From assembly GCF_014174395.1 (NCBI RefSeq), contig NZ_JABEQD010000002.1, forward strand, positions 248,001 to 312,000: 64,000 bases of DNA, given 5' to 3'. The notes below the pieces were generated by a model, which was not told where the DNA came from, searched no databases, and was given only the letters and a program-made list of their open reading frames with translations. The DNA is from Gluconacetobacter aggeris. GTDB lineage: Bacteria > Pseudomonadota > Alphaproteobacteria > Acetobacterales > Acetobacteraceae. This document shows, piece after piece, positions 1-6,776 of this stretch; the stretch's first letter is position 1; each line of letters opens with the position of its first letter. The position numbers and the translations under genes are program-made.

Positions 1-2
1 GC

Positions 3-356
3 ATCGCGTGGAACGGCACGTCGGAAGCCACGGCGGCCCTGCATCACATCCTGCCCTGGGCGGCCGAGGCCGAGGCGGTGCGCATCCTCTATTCCGGCGA
101 CTATCAGCGCCGGGGCCCCGAAGCCCGCGATGCCGCCGACTACCTGACCATCCACGGCATCCACGCCGACCTGGTGGAATTCGGCGACCCGGACGAGACG
201 GTGGGCGCCAGCCTGCTGGCGGCCTGCCGCGATTTCGGCGCCGACATGCTGGCCATGGGTGCCTATTCCCACTCCCGCCTGCGTCAATTGATCCTGGGCG
301 GTGTCACACGCCACGTTCTGGAGAATGCCGAAATCCCGGTGCTGATGAGCCGCTGA
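3..356 (+). CDS. Universal stress protein, C-terminal part (5' end outside window)
   Basis: This is the last 117 codons of a gene that begins before the window; the frame is already open at base 3. The visible residues start IAWNGTSEATAALHH and end GGVTRHVLENAEIPVLMSR. That is the second-domain pattern of UspA-family proteins, where a G-2x-G-9x-G-S/T-like nucleotide-binding loop is followed by a conserved 'VTRHVLE...PVL' ending. Tandem Usp proteins of this kind are usually cytoplasmic stress or energy-status proteins. Whether this one has one domain or two cannot be seen. It stops about 150 bp before cysH on the same strand and is probably a separate unit. Confidence 0.8.
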   Translation: MAWNGTSEATAALHHILPWAAEAEAVRILYSGDYQRRGPEARDAADYLTIHGIHADLVEFGDPDETVGASLLAACRDFGADMLAMGAYSHSRLRQLILGGVTRHVLENAEIPVLMSR

Positions 357-370
357 TCCCCCTCGCCATG

Positions 371-406
371 GATGTCATGCCAAAAATAGATGTCATGCCA
401 AAAATA
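371..406. repeat. 18-bp perfect tandem duplication
   Basis: Two head-to-tail copies of GATGTCATGCCAAAAATA (371-388 and 389-406) lie just after the stress-protein gene and upstream of cysH. A second, unrelated in-frame tandem duplication of 21 bp (585-605, 606-626) lies inside cysH about 200 bp away. Both look like recent slipped-strand duplications. Confidence 0.9.
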
Positions 407-465
407 CCACGCCAATAAGGCGTATATTTCACTTGAATATCGATCGAGGAAAGACTAAATCCTCC

Positions 466-496
466 CTCAAAGCACGATACTATCTCGTGCATTGAG
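466..496. promoter_or_regulatory. Inverted repeat over the cysH ribosome-binding site (putative sulfur operator)
   Basis: The arms CTCAAAGCACGA (466-477) and TCGTGCATTGAG (485-496) match at 11 of 12 positions around a 7-bp spacer. The core GCACGA-N7-TCGTGC is repeated exactly, with the same spacer length, at 3999-4017 upstream of the cysI cluster. The right arm runs into the Shine-Dalgarno GAGGAT (494-499) of cysH, so a bound repressor, or the hairpin in mRNA, would hide the start. A weak -35-like TTGAAT sits at 433-438. No regulator gene is seen nearby. Confidence 0.65.
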
Positions 497-506
497 GATC
501 TGCACC

Positions 507-1211
507 GTGCATATCGAGCCGACGATCATCCATGCCATCCAAGCCGCCGGCGAAGACGCACCGGCGATCCTGCGCGCGGCCCTGACCGGCATCCCGCACG
601 GGCGGACCGGCATCCCGCACGGGCGGATCGGCCTCGTTTCCTCCTTCGGCACCGAATCCGCCGTGCTGCTGGCCATGGCGGCCGAAATCGACCCGTCGGT
701 CCCCGTACTGTTCCTGGAAACCGGCCAGCATTTCCCCGAGACGCTGGCCTATCGCGACCAGCTCATCGCCCGGCTGGGCCTGACCGGCGTGCGCGACATC
801 CGCCCCGACCCGGCGCAGATCGCAGCCCGCGACCCGCAGGGTCAGCTCTGGGCCTTCGACCCCGATGCCTGCTGCGCCCTGCGCAAGGTCGAGCCGCTGG
901 ACGAGGCGATCATCCCCTTCGATGCCTGGATCACCGGCCGCAAGCGCAGCCAGGCCGCCACCCGCGCCCACCTGCCGGTGCTCGAGCCCCAGGCCGACGG
1001 CCGCGTCAAGATCAACCCCCTGGCACGCTGGACGGCGGCGGAACTGGACGCGGAAATGACACGCCGCGACCTGCCCCGCCACCCGCTCAGCCACCTGGGC
1101 TATCGCTCGATCGGCTGCGCGCCCTGCACGCGCCCGGTCGGCGAGGGCGAGGACCCTCGCGCCGGCCGCTGGGCCGGCATGGCCAAGACCGAATGCGGCA
1201 TCCACGTCTGA
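507..1211 (+). CDS. cysH: Adenylyl-sulfate (APS) reductase CysH, [4Fe-4S] type
   Basis: This enzyme reduces adenylyl sulfate to sulfite with thioredoxin or glutathione during assimilatory sulfate reduction in the cytoplasm. The protein has the PAPS-reductase fold signature LVSSFGTESAVLL, a DACCALRKVEPL double cysteine and a later GCAPCTRP pair, which together supply the four cluster ligands of APS-type reductases. It ends in ECGIHV, the conserved catalytic-cysteine tail. I chose the GTG at 507 because GAGGAT lies eight bases upstream; a TTG at 492 would add five residues and overlap the operator. An oddity is a 21-bp in-frame tandem duplication (585-626) that repeats TGIPHGR just before the SSFGTES loop. 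It is first of the cysH-cysD-cysNC group. Confidence 0.93.
   Translation: MHIEPTIIHAIQAAGEDAPAILRAALTGIPHGRTGIPHGRIGLVSSFGTESAVLLAMAAEIDPSVPVLFLETGQHFPETLAYRDQLIARLGLTGVRDIRPDPAQIAARDPQGQLWAFDPDACCALRKVEPLDEAIIPFDAWITGRKRSQAATRAHLPVLEPQADGRVKINPLARWTAAELDAEMTRRDLPRHPLSHLGYRSIGCAPCTRPVGEGEDPRAGRWAGMAKTECGIHV
585..626. repeat. 21-bp in-frame tandem duplication within cysH
   Basis: The unit ACCGGCATCCCGCACGGGCGG occurs twice without mismatch (585-605, 606-626). It adds seven residues (TGIPHGR) immediately before the nucleotide-binding loop of the reductase and keeps the reading frame. Confidence 0.95.
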
Positions 1212-1268
1212 GCCCCGCCGCGACGACCCCGAACCCTTTTCCGCCGAACCTGTAAGGTAGCGCCCACC

Positions 1269-2063
1269 ATGGACGATCTCGACCAACTCGAAGCCCAGAG
1301 CATCTACATCCTGCGCGAGGCGTACCGGAAGCTGAAGCCGCTGGCCATGCTGTGGTCCCTGGGCAAGGATTCCAACGTCATGCTGTGGCTGGCCCGCAAG
1401 GCGTTCCTGGGGCGGGTGCCGTTCCCGGTGATGCATGTCGATACCGGCAAGAAATTCCCCGAGATGTACCGCTTCCGCGACGAATATACCCGCAAGTGGG
1501 AGCTTGAGCTGCTGCTGGGCGACTGCCCGCCGGTCGAGGAGATCGACCCGACCCTGCCCCCGGCCGCCCGCTCCGCCGCGCGCAAGACCGCCGGCCTGGC
1601 GGCGATGATCGAGAAATACAAGCTGGAAGGCGTCATCGCCGGCATCCGCCGCGACGAGCAGGCCACCCGCGCCAAGGAGCGCGTCTTCAGCCCGCGCGGG
1701 TCGAGCCATAAATGGGACGTCCGCAACCAGCCCCCCGAATTCTGGGACCAGTACGCCACCCCGCATGAAGAGGGCGTGCATATCCGCGTCCACCCGCTGC
1801 TGTCGTGGCGCGAAATCGACATCTGGCGCTATATCGAGCGCGAGGGCATCCCGCTGGTCGACCTGTATTTCTCCAGGAACGGCAAGCGCTACCGCTCGCT
1901 GGGCGACCAGGACATCACCAGCCCGATCGAGAGCGACGCCGCGACAGTGGCCGAAGTCATCGCCGAACTCCAGACCACCCGCACGTCCGAGCGCGCCGGC
2001 CGCGCCATGGACCATGAATCGGAAGATGCGTTCGAGCGGCTGCGCGTCGCCGGCTATCTGTGA
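1269..2063 (+). CDS. cysD: Sulfate adenylyltransferase subunit 2 CysD
   Basis: The catalytic subunit of ATP sulfurylase forms adenylyl sulfate from ATP and sulfate, driven by GTP hydrolysis in its CysN partner. The PP-loop-like [13 protein letters not shown] near residue 30, the [16 protein letters not shown] segment and the [17 protein letters not shown] region are all typical. At 264 residues it is somewhat shorter than the roughly 300 of E. coli CysD. The ATG at 1269 follows a GTAAGGTAG sequence. The next gene (cysNC) begins within 30 bp of the stop, and the two subunits form one complex. Confidence 0.96.
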   Translation: MDDLDQLEAQSIYILREAYRKLKPLAMLWSLGKDSNVMLWLARKAFLGRVPFPVMHVDTGKKFPEMYRFRDEYTRKWELELLLGDCPPVEEIDPTLPPAARSAARKTAGLAAMIEKYKLEGVIAGIRRDEQATRAKERVFSPRGSSHKWDVRNQPPEFWDQYATPHEEGVHIRVHPLLSWREIDIWRYIEREGIPLVDLYFSRNGKRYRSLGDQDITSPIESDAATVAEVIAELQTTRTSERAGRAMDHESEDAFERLRVAGYL

Positions 2064-2089
2064 ACCCCGCGGACGGATCGAGACACACA

Positions 2090-3967
2090 ATGAGCAACGA
2101 TATCCTCCGCCAGGACGCGGCCACTCCCATCGTCATCGTCGGCCATGTCGATCACGGCAAATCCACCCTGATCGGCCGCCTGCTGCATGACACCGACAAC
2201 CTGCCCGAAGGCCGGGTGGCGCAGATCATCGAATCCAGCCGCAAGCGCGGGCTGAAGGTGGAATGGAGCTTCCTGCTCGACAGCCTCCAGATCGAGCGCG
2301 ACCAGGGCGTCACCGTCGATTCCACCCGCATCCCGTTCCTGCTGGGCAACCGGCAGTTCGTGATCGTCGATGCGCCCGGCCACCGCCAGTTCCTGCGCAA
2401 CATGATCACCGGCGCCGCCGATGCCGAAGCCGCCGTGCTGGTGATCGACGCCGCCGAGGGCGCGCAGGAACAGACGCGCCGTCACGCGATGCTGCTGCGC
2501 CTGATCGGCATCCGCCATGTCATCGTGCTGATGAACAAGGTGGACCTGCTGGACTATGACGAGCAGAAGATCGCGGCCTCCGAGTTGGCGGTCGCCGCCC
2601 TGCTCAAGCAGCTCGACATCGAACCCAGCCTGTTCATCCCGGCCTCGGCGCGCGAGGGCGACAATATCGCCTCCCGCTCGCCGCAGATGGCATGGTACAA
2701 GGGCCCGACCCTGACCGAGGCCCTGGCCCTGGTCCCGTCCCCCGCCGGCCGCGCCGACCTGCCGCTGCGCCTGCCCGTGCAGGATGTCTATCGCTTCGAC
2801 AGCAAGCGCGTGGTCGCCGGCCGCATCGAGCGCGGCCGTGTTTCGGTCGGCGACACGCTGGTCATCGGCACCCACGGCACCACCGCCCGCGTCGCCTCGA
2901 TCGAAAGCTGGCACACCGCGCCGCAGATCTCCGCCGTCGCCGGCCAGTCGGTCGCCATCACGCTGGAACCGGACGTGATCCCCGATCGCGGCGACCTGCT
3001 GCACCGGCCGGAAGAAGCGCCGATCCGCACTGCGCGCATCCGCTCGCGCCTGTTCTGGCTGCGCCAGGAGCCGCTGCGCGTGGGCGAGAGCTTCCGCCTG
3101 CGCCTGGCCACCGCCGAGCATCAGGTCACAATCGCCTCGATCGATTCCGTGGTGCGGCTGGATGACCTGACGGAACACGCATCCGATCACGTCCCGCCCG
3201 AAGGTTTCGCCGAGATCACCCTGGCCGCCTCGGAAAGCATCCTGTTCGACGCCTTCACCCCCGGCACCACCGACGGGCGCGGCGTCCTGGTCGACCGTCA
3301 CCAGCGCATCGTCGGCGGCGCGCCGCTGATCGGCCCGGCCGACATCGCCAGCGGCACCAGGGCCATCCACCCCACCGACAGCACCGTCTCGCTGTGGGAC
3401 CGCGCACAGGCACGCGGCCATCGCGGCGGCGTATTCTGGATGACCGGCCTGCCCGGTGCCGGCAAGAGCACCATCGCCCGCGCGGCGGAATCCCGCCTGT
3501 TCGGGCAGAAGATCGACGTCTCCGTGCTGGACGGCGACACGCTGCGCGCCGGCCTGTGCGCCGATCTGGGCTTCTCCGAGGCCGACCGCACCGAGAATGT
3601 GCGCCGCGCCGCCGCCGTCGCCCGCATCCTGGCCGAAACCGGCCAGGTAGTCCTGGTGGCGCTGATCTCGCCGCGCGCCGCCGACCGCGAGCTGGCGCGC
3701 CAGGTGGTGGGCGAAGGCTTCCACGAGATCTTCGTCGATGCCGACCAGGCGACCTGCGAGGCCCGCGACCCCAAGGGCCTGTACCAGGCCGCCCGCGCCG
3801 GCCGCATCACCGGCTTCACCGGGATCGACGCCCCGTACGACACCCCCGCCAGCCCCGACCTGCACCTGCCCACCGGCACGGGCAGCGTGGGCGAGGTCGC
3901 GGATCGTCTGGCCGCCTATGTGGCCGACAGCGTCGTGCTGGTCGAGGGCACCCGCCGCCGCTCCTGA
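2090..3967 (+). CDS. cysNC: Bifunctional sulfate adenylyltransferase subunit 1 / APS kinase (CysN-CysC fusion)
   Basis: The N-terminal ~430 residues are the CysN GTPase ([14 protein letters not shown] and NKVD motifs) that activates CysD. The C-terminal ~190 residues are APS kinase, with the P-loop GLPGAGKST near residue 455, the DGDTLRAGL segment and the [10 protein letters not shown] substrate loop. The NodQ-type fusion is common in Proteobacteria. I prefer ATG 2090 (MSNDILRQ) to the upstream GTG at 2060. Because the neighbouring CysH has the APS-reductase cysteine pattern, the PAPS made by this kinase domain is probably not needed for reduction and may serve sulfotransfer; this is inference. 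A perfect palindrome follows at 3996. Confidence 0.95.
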   Translation: MSNDILRQDAATPIVIVGHVDHGKSTLIGRLLHDTDNLPEGRVAQIIESSRKRGLKVEWSFLLDSLQIERDQGVTVDSTRIPFLLGNRQFVIVDAPGHRQFLRNMITGAADAEAAVLVIDAAEGAQEQTRRHAMLLRLIGIRHVIVLMNKVDLLDYDEQKIAASELAVAALLKQLDIEPSLFIPASAREGDNIASRSPQMAWYKGPTLTEALALVPSPAGRADLPLRLPVQDVYRFDSKRVVAGRIERGRVSVGDTLVIGTHGTTARVASIESWHTAPQISAVAGQSVAITLEPDVIPDRGDLLHRPEEAPIRTARIRSRLFWLRQEPLRVGESFRLRLATAEHQVTIASIDSVVRLDDLTEHASDHVPPEGFAEITLAASESILFDAFTPGTTDGRGVLVDRHQRIVGGAPLIGPADIASGTRAIHPTDSTVSLWDRAQARGHRGGVFWMTGLPGAGKSTIARAAESRLFGQKIDVSVLDGDTLRAGLCADLGFSEADRTENVRRAAAVARILAETGQVVLVALISPRAADRELARQVVGEGFHEIFVDADQATCEARDPKGLYQAARAGRITGFTGIDAPYDTPASPDLHLPTGTGSVGEVADRLAAYVADSVVLVEGTRRRS

Positions 3968-3995
3968 CCGGAGGGCGGCCCCATACGAAGAGTGT

Positions 3996-4020
3996 AATGC
4001 ACGATTAATAATCGTGCATT
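3996..4020. promoter_or_regulatory. Perfect 25-bp palindrome upstream of the cysI cluster (putative sulfur operator)
   Basis: The arms AATGCACGATTA and TAATCGTGCATT are exact reverse complements around a single central base. The inner GCACGA-N7-TCGTGC (3999-4017) is the same core and spacing as the element at 472-490 before cysH. It lies about 95 bp before the DUF2849 start. Two small hairpins follow in the leader: CCCTG/CAGGG (4054-4068) and CGACA/TGTCG (4069-4081). It could also fold in RNA as a terminator of cysNC, but no T-run follows. Confidence 0.7.
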
Positions 4021-4115
4021 CCTCTTGTATTGGCCCCACGAAGCCCCTAATGACCCTGTAGAACAGGGCGACATCCTGTCGGCACCGGCCGGATCGGGTA
4101 AAAGAGGACTGACCA

Positions 4116-4454
4116 GTGAGCGATGTCAGGAACAACCGCCGCGAGGCGGGCGGTTCAAGCGTGATCACCGCCAACCGGCTGCTGGACGGGCGCATCGTCT
4201 GGCAGGTGGAAGAGGGCACATGGTCGACGCTGATCGACGACGCCCGGATCATCCCCAATGATGAGATCGAGGCCGCGATCGCCCACGCCGCCGGCCGCCA
4301 GCAGGCCGACGGGCTGGTCGGCGTCTATGGCGTGCAGGTGGATGCCGAGGCCGCAACGCCGACTCCCGTGACGGTGCGCGAGCGCATCCGCGCCTTCGGC
4401 CCCACCGTCCATCCCGATTTCACGCCCGCAGCCGAGTTCGAAGCCCATGCCTGA
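4116..4454 (+). CDS. DUF2849 family protein, partner of sulfite reductase
   Basis: This 112-residue soluble protein (MSDVRNNRREAGGSSVITANRLLDG) resembles DUF2849, a family found directly upstream of cysI-type reductases in alphaproteobacteria. The pattern NRLLDGRIVWQV...W...I is characteristic. No enzymatic motif, cysteine ligands or membrane segment can be seen. The GTG start at 4116 follows an AGAGGACT Shine-Dalgarno. The 3' end overlaps cysI by 8 bp, so the two are translationally coupled. Its role in sulfite reduction is unknown; assembly or regulation of the siroheme enzyme would fit the context but is only inference. Confidence 0.85.
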   Translation: MSDVRNNRREAGGSSVITANRLLDGRIVWQVEEGTWSTLIDDARIIPNDEIEAAIAHAAGRQQADGLVGVYGVQVDAEAATPTPVTVRERIRAFGPTVHPDFTPAAEFEAHA

Positions 4455-6141
4455 CACCATCCCAGCACCCGCGCTGCCTGTCGGGCATTACGGCTACGAC
4501 CAGGTGGACCGCGCCTTCCTGGCCGACCGGGTCGAGCAGTTCCGCGACCAGGTGGCCCGCCGCATCGCCGGCACCCTGTCCGAGGACGAGTTCAAGCCCC
4601 TGCGCCTGATGAACGGCCTGTATCTGCAGCTCCACGCCTACATGCTGCGCATCGCCATCCCCTATGGCGTACTGGATTCCCGCCAGATGCGCGAACTGGC
4701 CCATATCGCCCGCACCTATGACCGCGATTACGGCCATTTCACCACCCGCCAGAATCTCCAGTTCAACTGGATCAAGCTGGAAGACACGCCCGACATCCTG
4801 GCCCGCCTGGCCGATGTCGACATGCACGCCATCCAGACCAGCGGCAACTGCATCCGCAACGTGACCTGCGACCAGTTCGCGGGCGCGGCAAAGGACGAGC
4901 TGGTCGATCCCCGCGTCCATGCCGAAATCCTGCGCCAATGGTCGACGCTGCACCCGGAATTCACCTTCCTGCCGCGCAAGTTTAAGATCGCGATCAGCGG
5001 CAGCCCGAACGACCGCGTGGCCGCCCGCTTCCACGATATCGGCCTGGTCGCCAAGCCGGCGCCGGACGGCGGCACGCAGTTCGACGTCTTCGTGGGCGGC
5101 GGCATGGGCCGCACCCCCATCGTCGGCGTGCATCTGCGCGACGACCTGCCGGAAGAAGACCTGCTGGCCTATCTGGAGGCCATGGTCCGCGTCTATAACG
5201 AGTACGGCCGCCGCGATAACATCTACAAGGCGCGGATCAAGATCCTGGTCCAGGCGCTGGGCACCGAAGGCTATCGCCAGAAAGTTGATGCCGAATTCGC
5301 AGCGATGAACCGCGCCCGCTACCGCCTGCCGCCCGAAACCGTCGCCGCCATCCGCGCCCGCTTCGGCACGCCAGACCTGCACGCGCCCGATGACGCACCC
5401 GCCCAGCTCGACCGCGCCCGCCGCGCCGAGCCGGCATTCGACCGCTGGGTCCGCACCAACACCCACCCGCACCGCGCGCCCGGCTACATCTCGGCCGTCA
5501 TCTCGCTCAAGCCCGCCGGCGGCATCCCCGGCGACGCCACGTCGGCGCAGATGGACCTCATCGCCGACCTTGCGGACCGCTACGCATTCGGCGAAATCCG
5601 CGTCACCCACATGCAGAATCTCGTGCTGGGCCATGTCCGGCAGGACGAACTTCATGCCGTGTGGCAGGCCCTGCGCGGGGCCGACCTCGCCTCGGCCAAT
5701 ATCGGCCTGATCGGCGACATCATCGCCTGCCCGGGGCTCGATTACTGCTCGCTGGCCAATGCGCGCTCGATCCCGATCGCCCAGAAGCTCAGCGCCCGTT
5801 TCGCCAGCCCCGAACTGCAGGAGACGATCGGCCCGATCGAGATCAAGATCTCGGGCTGCATCAATGCCTGCGGCCACCACCATGCCGGCCATATCGGCAT
5901 CCTGGGCGTGGACAAGAAGGGCGAGGAATATTTCCAGCTCACGCTGGGCGGCTCGCCGGGCAGCGACGCCTCGGTCGGCCAGATCCTCGGCCCGGCCCTG
6001 CCCGAGGACGCGACAGTGGACGCCATCGCCCGCCTGGTCGACGCCTATCTGGTCCACCGCACCGGGGACGAGCGCTTCCTGGATACCTACCGGCGCCTGG
6101 GCGCCACCCTGTTCAAGGATGCCGTCTATGCCACTGCTTGA
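4447..6141 (+). CDS. cysI: Siroheme sulfite/nitrite reductase hemoprotein (CysI-like)
   Basis: This enzyme catalyses the six-electron reduction of sulfite to sulfide, using coupled siroheme and [4Fe-4S] centres. The cluster ligands are visible as CPGLDYCSLA (C-x5-C, around residue 428) and SGCINACGHHH (C-x3-C, around residue 471). The paired ferredoxin-like half-domains begin near residues 50 and 345. At 564 residues it has the usual length for the hemoprotein subunit. There is no cysJ flavoprotein nearby, so electrons must come from ferredoxin or an unlinked partner. The position between DUF2849 and DUF934, downstream of the sulfate-activation genes, favours sulfite over nitrite as substrate. 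The stop overlaps the next gene. Confidence 0.92.
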   Translation: MPDTIPAPALPVGHYGYDQVDRAFLADRVEQFRDQVARRIAGTLSEDEFKPLRLMNGLYLQLHAYMLRIAIPYGVLDSRQMRELAHIARTYDRDYGHFTTRQNLQFNWIKLEDTPDILARLADVDMHAIQTSGNCIRNVTCDQFAGAAKDELVDPRVHAEILRQWSTLHPEFTFLPRKFKIAISGSPNDRVAARFHDIGLVAKPAPDGGTQFDVFVGGGMGRTPIVGVHLRDDLPEEDLLAYLEAMVRVYNEYGRRDNIYKARIKILVQALGTEGYRQKVDAEFAAMNRARYRLPPETVAAIRARFGTPDLHAPDDAPAQLDRARRAEPAFDRWVRTNTHPHRAPGYISAVISLKPAGGIPGDATSAQMDLIADLADRYAFGEIRVTHMQNLVLGHVRQDELHAVWQALRGADLASANIGLIGDIIACPGLDYCSLANARSIPIAQKLSARFASPELQETIGPIEIKISGCINACGHHHAGHIGILGVDKKGEEYFQLTLGGSPGSDASVGQILGPALPEDATVDAIARLVDAYLVHRTGDERFLDTYRRLGATLFKDAVYATA

Positions 6142-6616
6142 AAACGGACGGCTCGTCGCCGACGCCTGGACCACCCTCGACGCCGAATCCCCCCTCCCCG
6201 CCACCGGCGCCGTCATCGTGCCGCTCTCCCGGCTGGAAGAGGGGCTGGCCCGCGCGCCCGGCGAAAAACTGGGCGTCGTGATCCCGCAGGACGCCGAAAT
6301 CGACACGCTGCGCACCGTCCTGCCCCGCCTGTCGCTGGTGGCGGTCACCTTCCCGATCTTCCGCGACGGCCGCGCCTTCAGCCAGGCCCGCGCCCTGCGC
6401 GAACACCTGCACTTCACCGGTGAAATCCGCGCCACCGGCAAGCCCCTGCCCGACCAGTACGAGTTCCTGCTCCGCTGCGGCGTCTCGACGGTCGACCTGC
6501 CCCCCGGCAGCGACCCGGAAGTCTGGGCCCACGCTCACACGCGCTTCCGCACCGCCTACCAGCCCTCGGTGCTGGGCGAGCGCGCCGAAGGCGCGACATT
6601 ACGCCGGGTGCTCTGA
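6128..6616 (+). CDS. DUF934 family protein (sulfite-reductase-associated)
   Basis: This 162-residue protein (MPLLENGRLVADAWTTLD) belongs to DUF934, a family that almost always accompanies cysI or cysH. It includes the segments VTFPIFRDGRAFSQAR, LREHLHFTGEIRATGKPL and DQYEFLLRCGVSTVDL. It starts 14 bp inside cysI, so it is coupled to it. The function is not established; a small redox or assembly factor for sulfite reduction is usually supposed from context. Repeat element F2 begins a few bases after its stop. Confidence 0.88.
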   Translation: MPLLENGRLVADAWTTLDAESPLPATGAVIVPLSRLEEGLARAPGEKLGVVIPQDAEIDTLRTVLPRLSLVAVTFPIFRDGRAFSQARALREHLHFTGEIRATGKPLPDQYEFLLRCGVSTVDLPPGSDPEVWAHAHTRFRTAYQPSVLGERAEGATLRRVL

Positions 6617-6622
6617 ACCAAA

Positions 6623-6716
6623 AAACGTCTATTCGTTCAGGAACATCGTGTGCCCCCGGCACAAGGCTCCTGAACGAATCAAAGTCTTTTTGCTTCTTTT
6701 TCTTCAGAAAAAGAAG
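6623..6716. repeat. Repeat family F2, copy 1 (palindromic, terminator-like)
   Basis: Perfect 12-bp arms ATTCGTTCAGGA (6631-6642) and TCCTGAACGAAT (6668-6679) enclose a smaller GTGCC/GGCAC hairpin. They are followed by AAAGTCTTTTTG and a hairpin with 11-bp arms CTTCTTTTTCT/AGAAAAAGAAG (6693-6716). The last 38 bases are identical to those of the copy at 17029-17147. The inner GACATCGTGTGCCC-like core is in opposite orientation in the two copies. It lies between DUF934 and the waaA fusion gene and is probably transcribed as a terminator region. Confidence 0.8.
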
Positions 6717-6776
6717 AAACCCTCCTTCCGCGCGCACCCCTTCCGCCCGACAGTCGCCCATGCTACCGCCGAACCC

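Noticed and set aside
480-2090. A 536-codon minus-strand frame
   Set aside because: It runs opposite cysH and cysD with low-complexity composition; the plus-strand genes have full motif sets.
4447-6141. cysI as assimilatory nitrite reductase
   Set aside because: The motifs do not separate the two, but the flanking DUF2849/DUF934 and sulfate genes make sulfite the better substrate.
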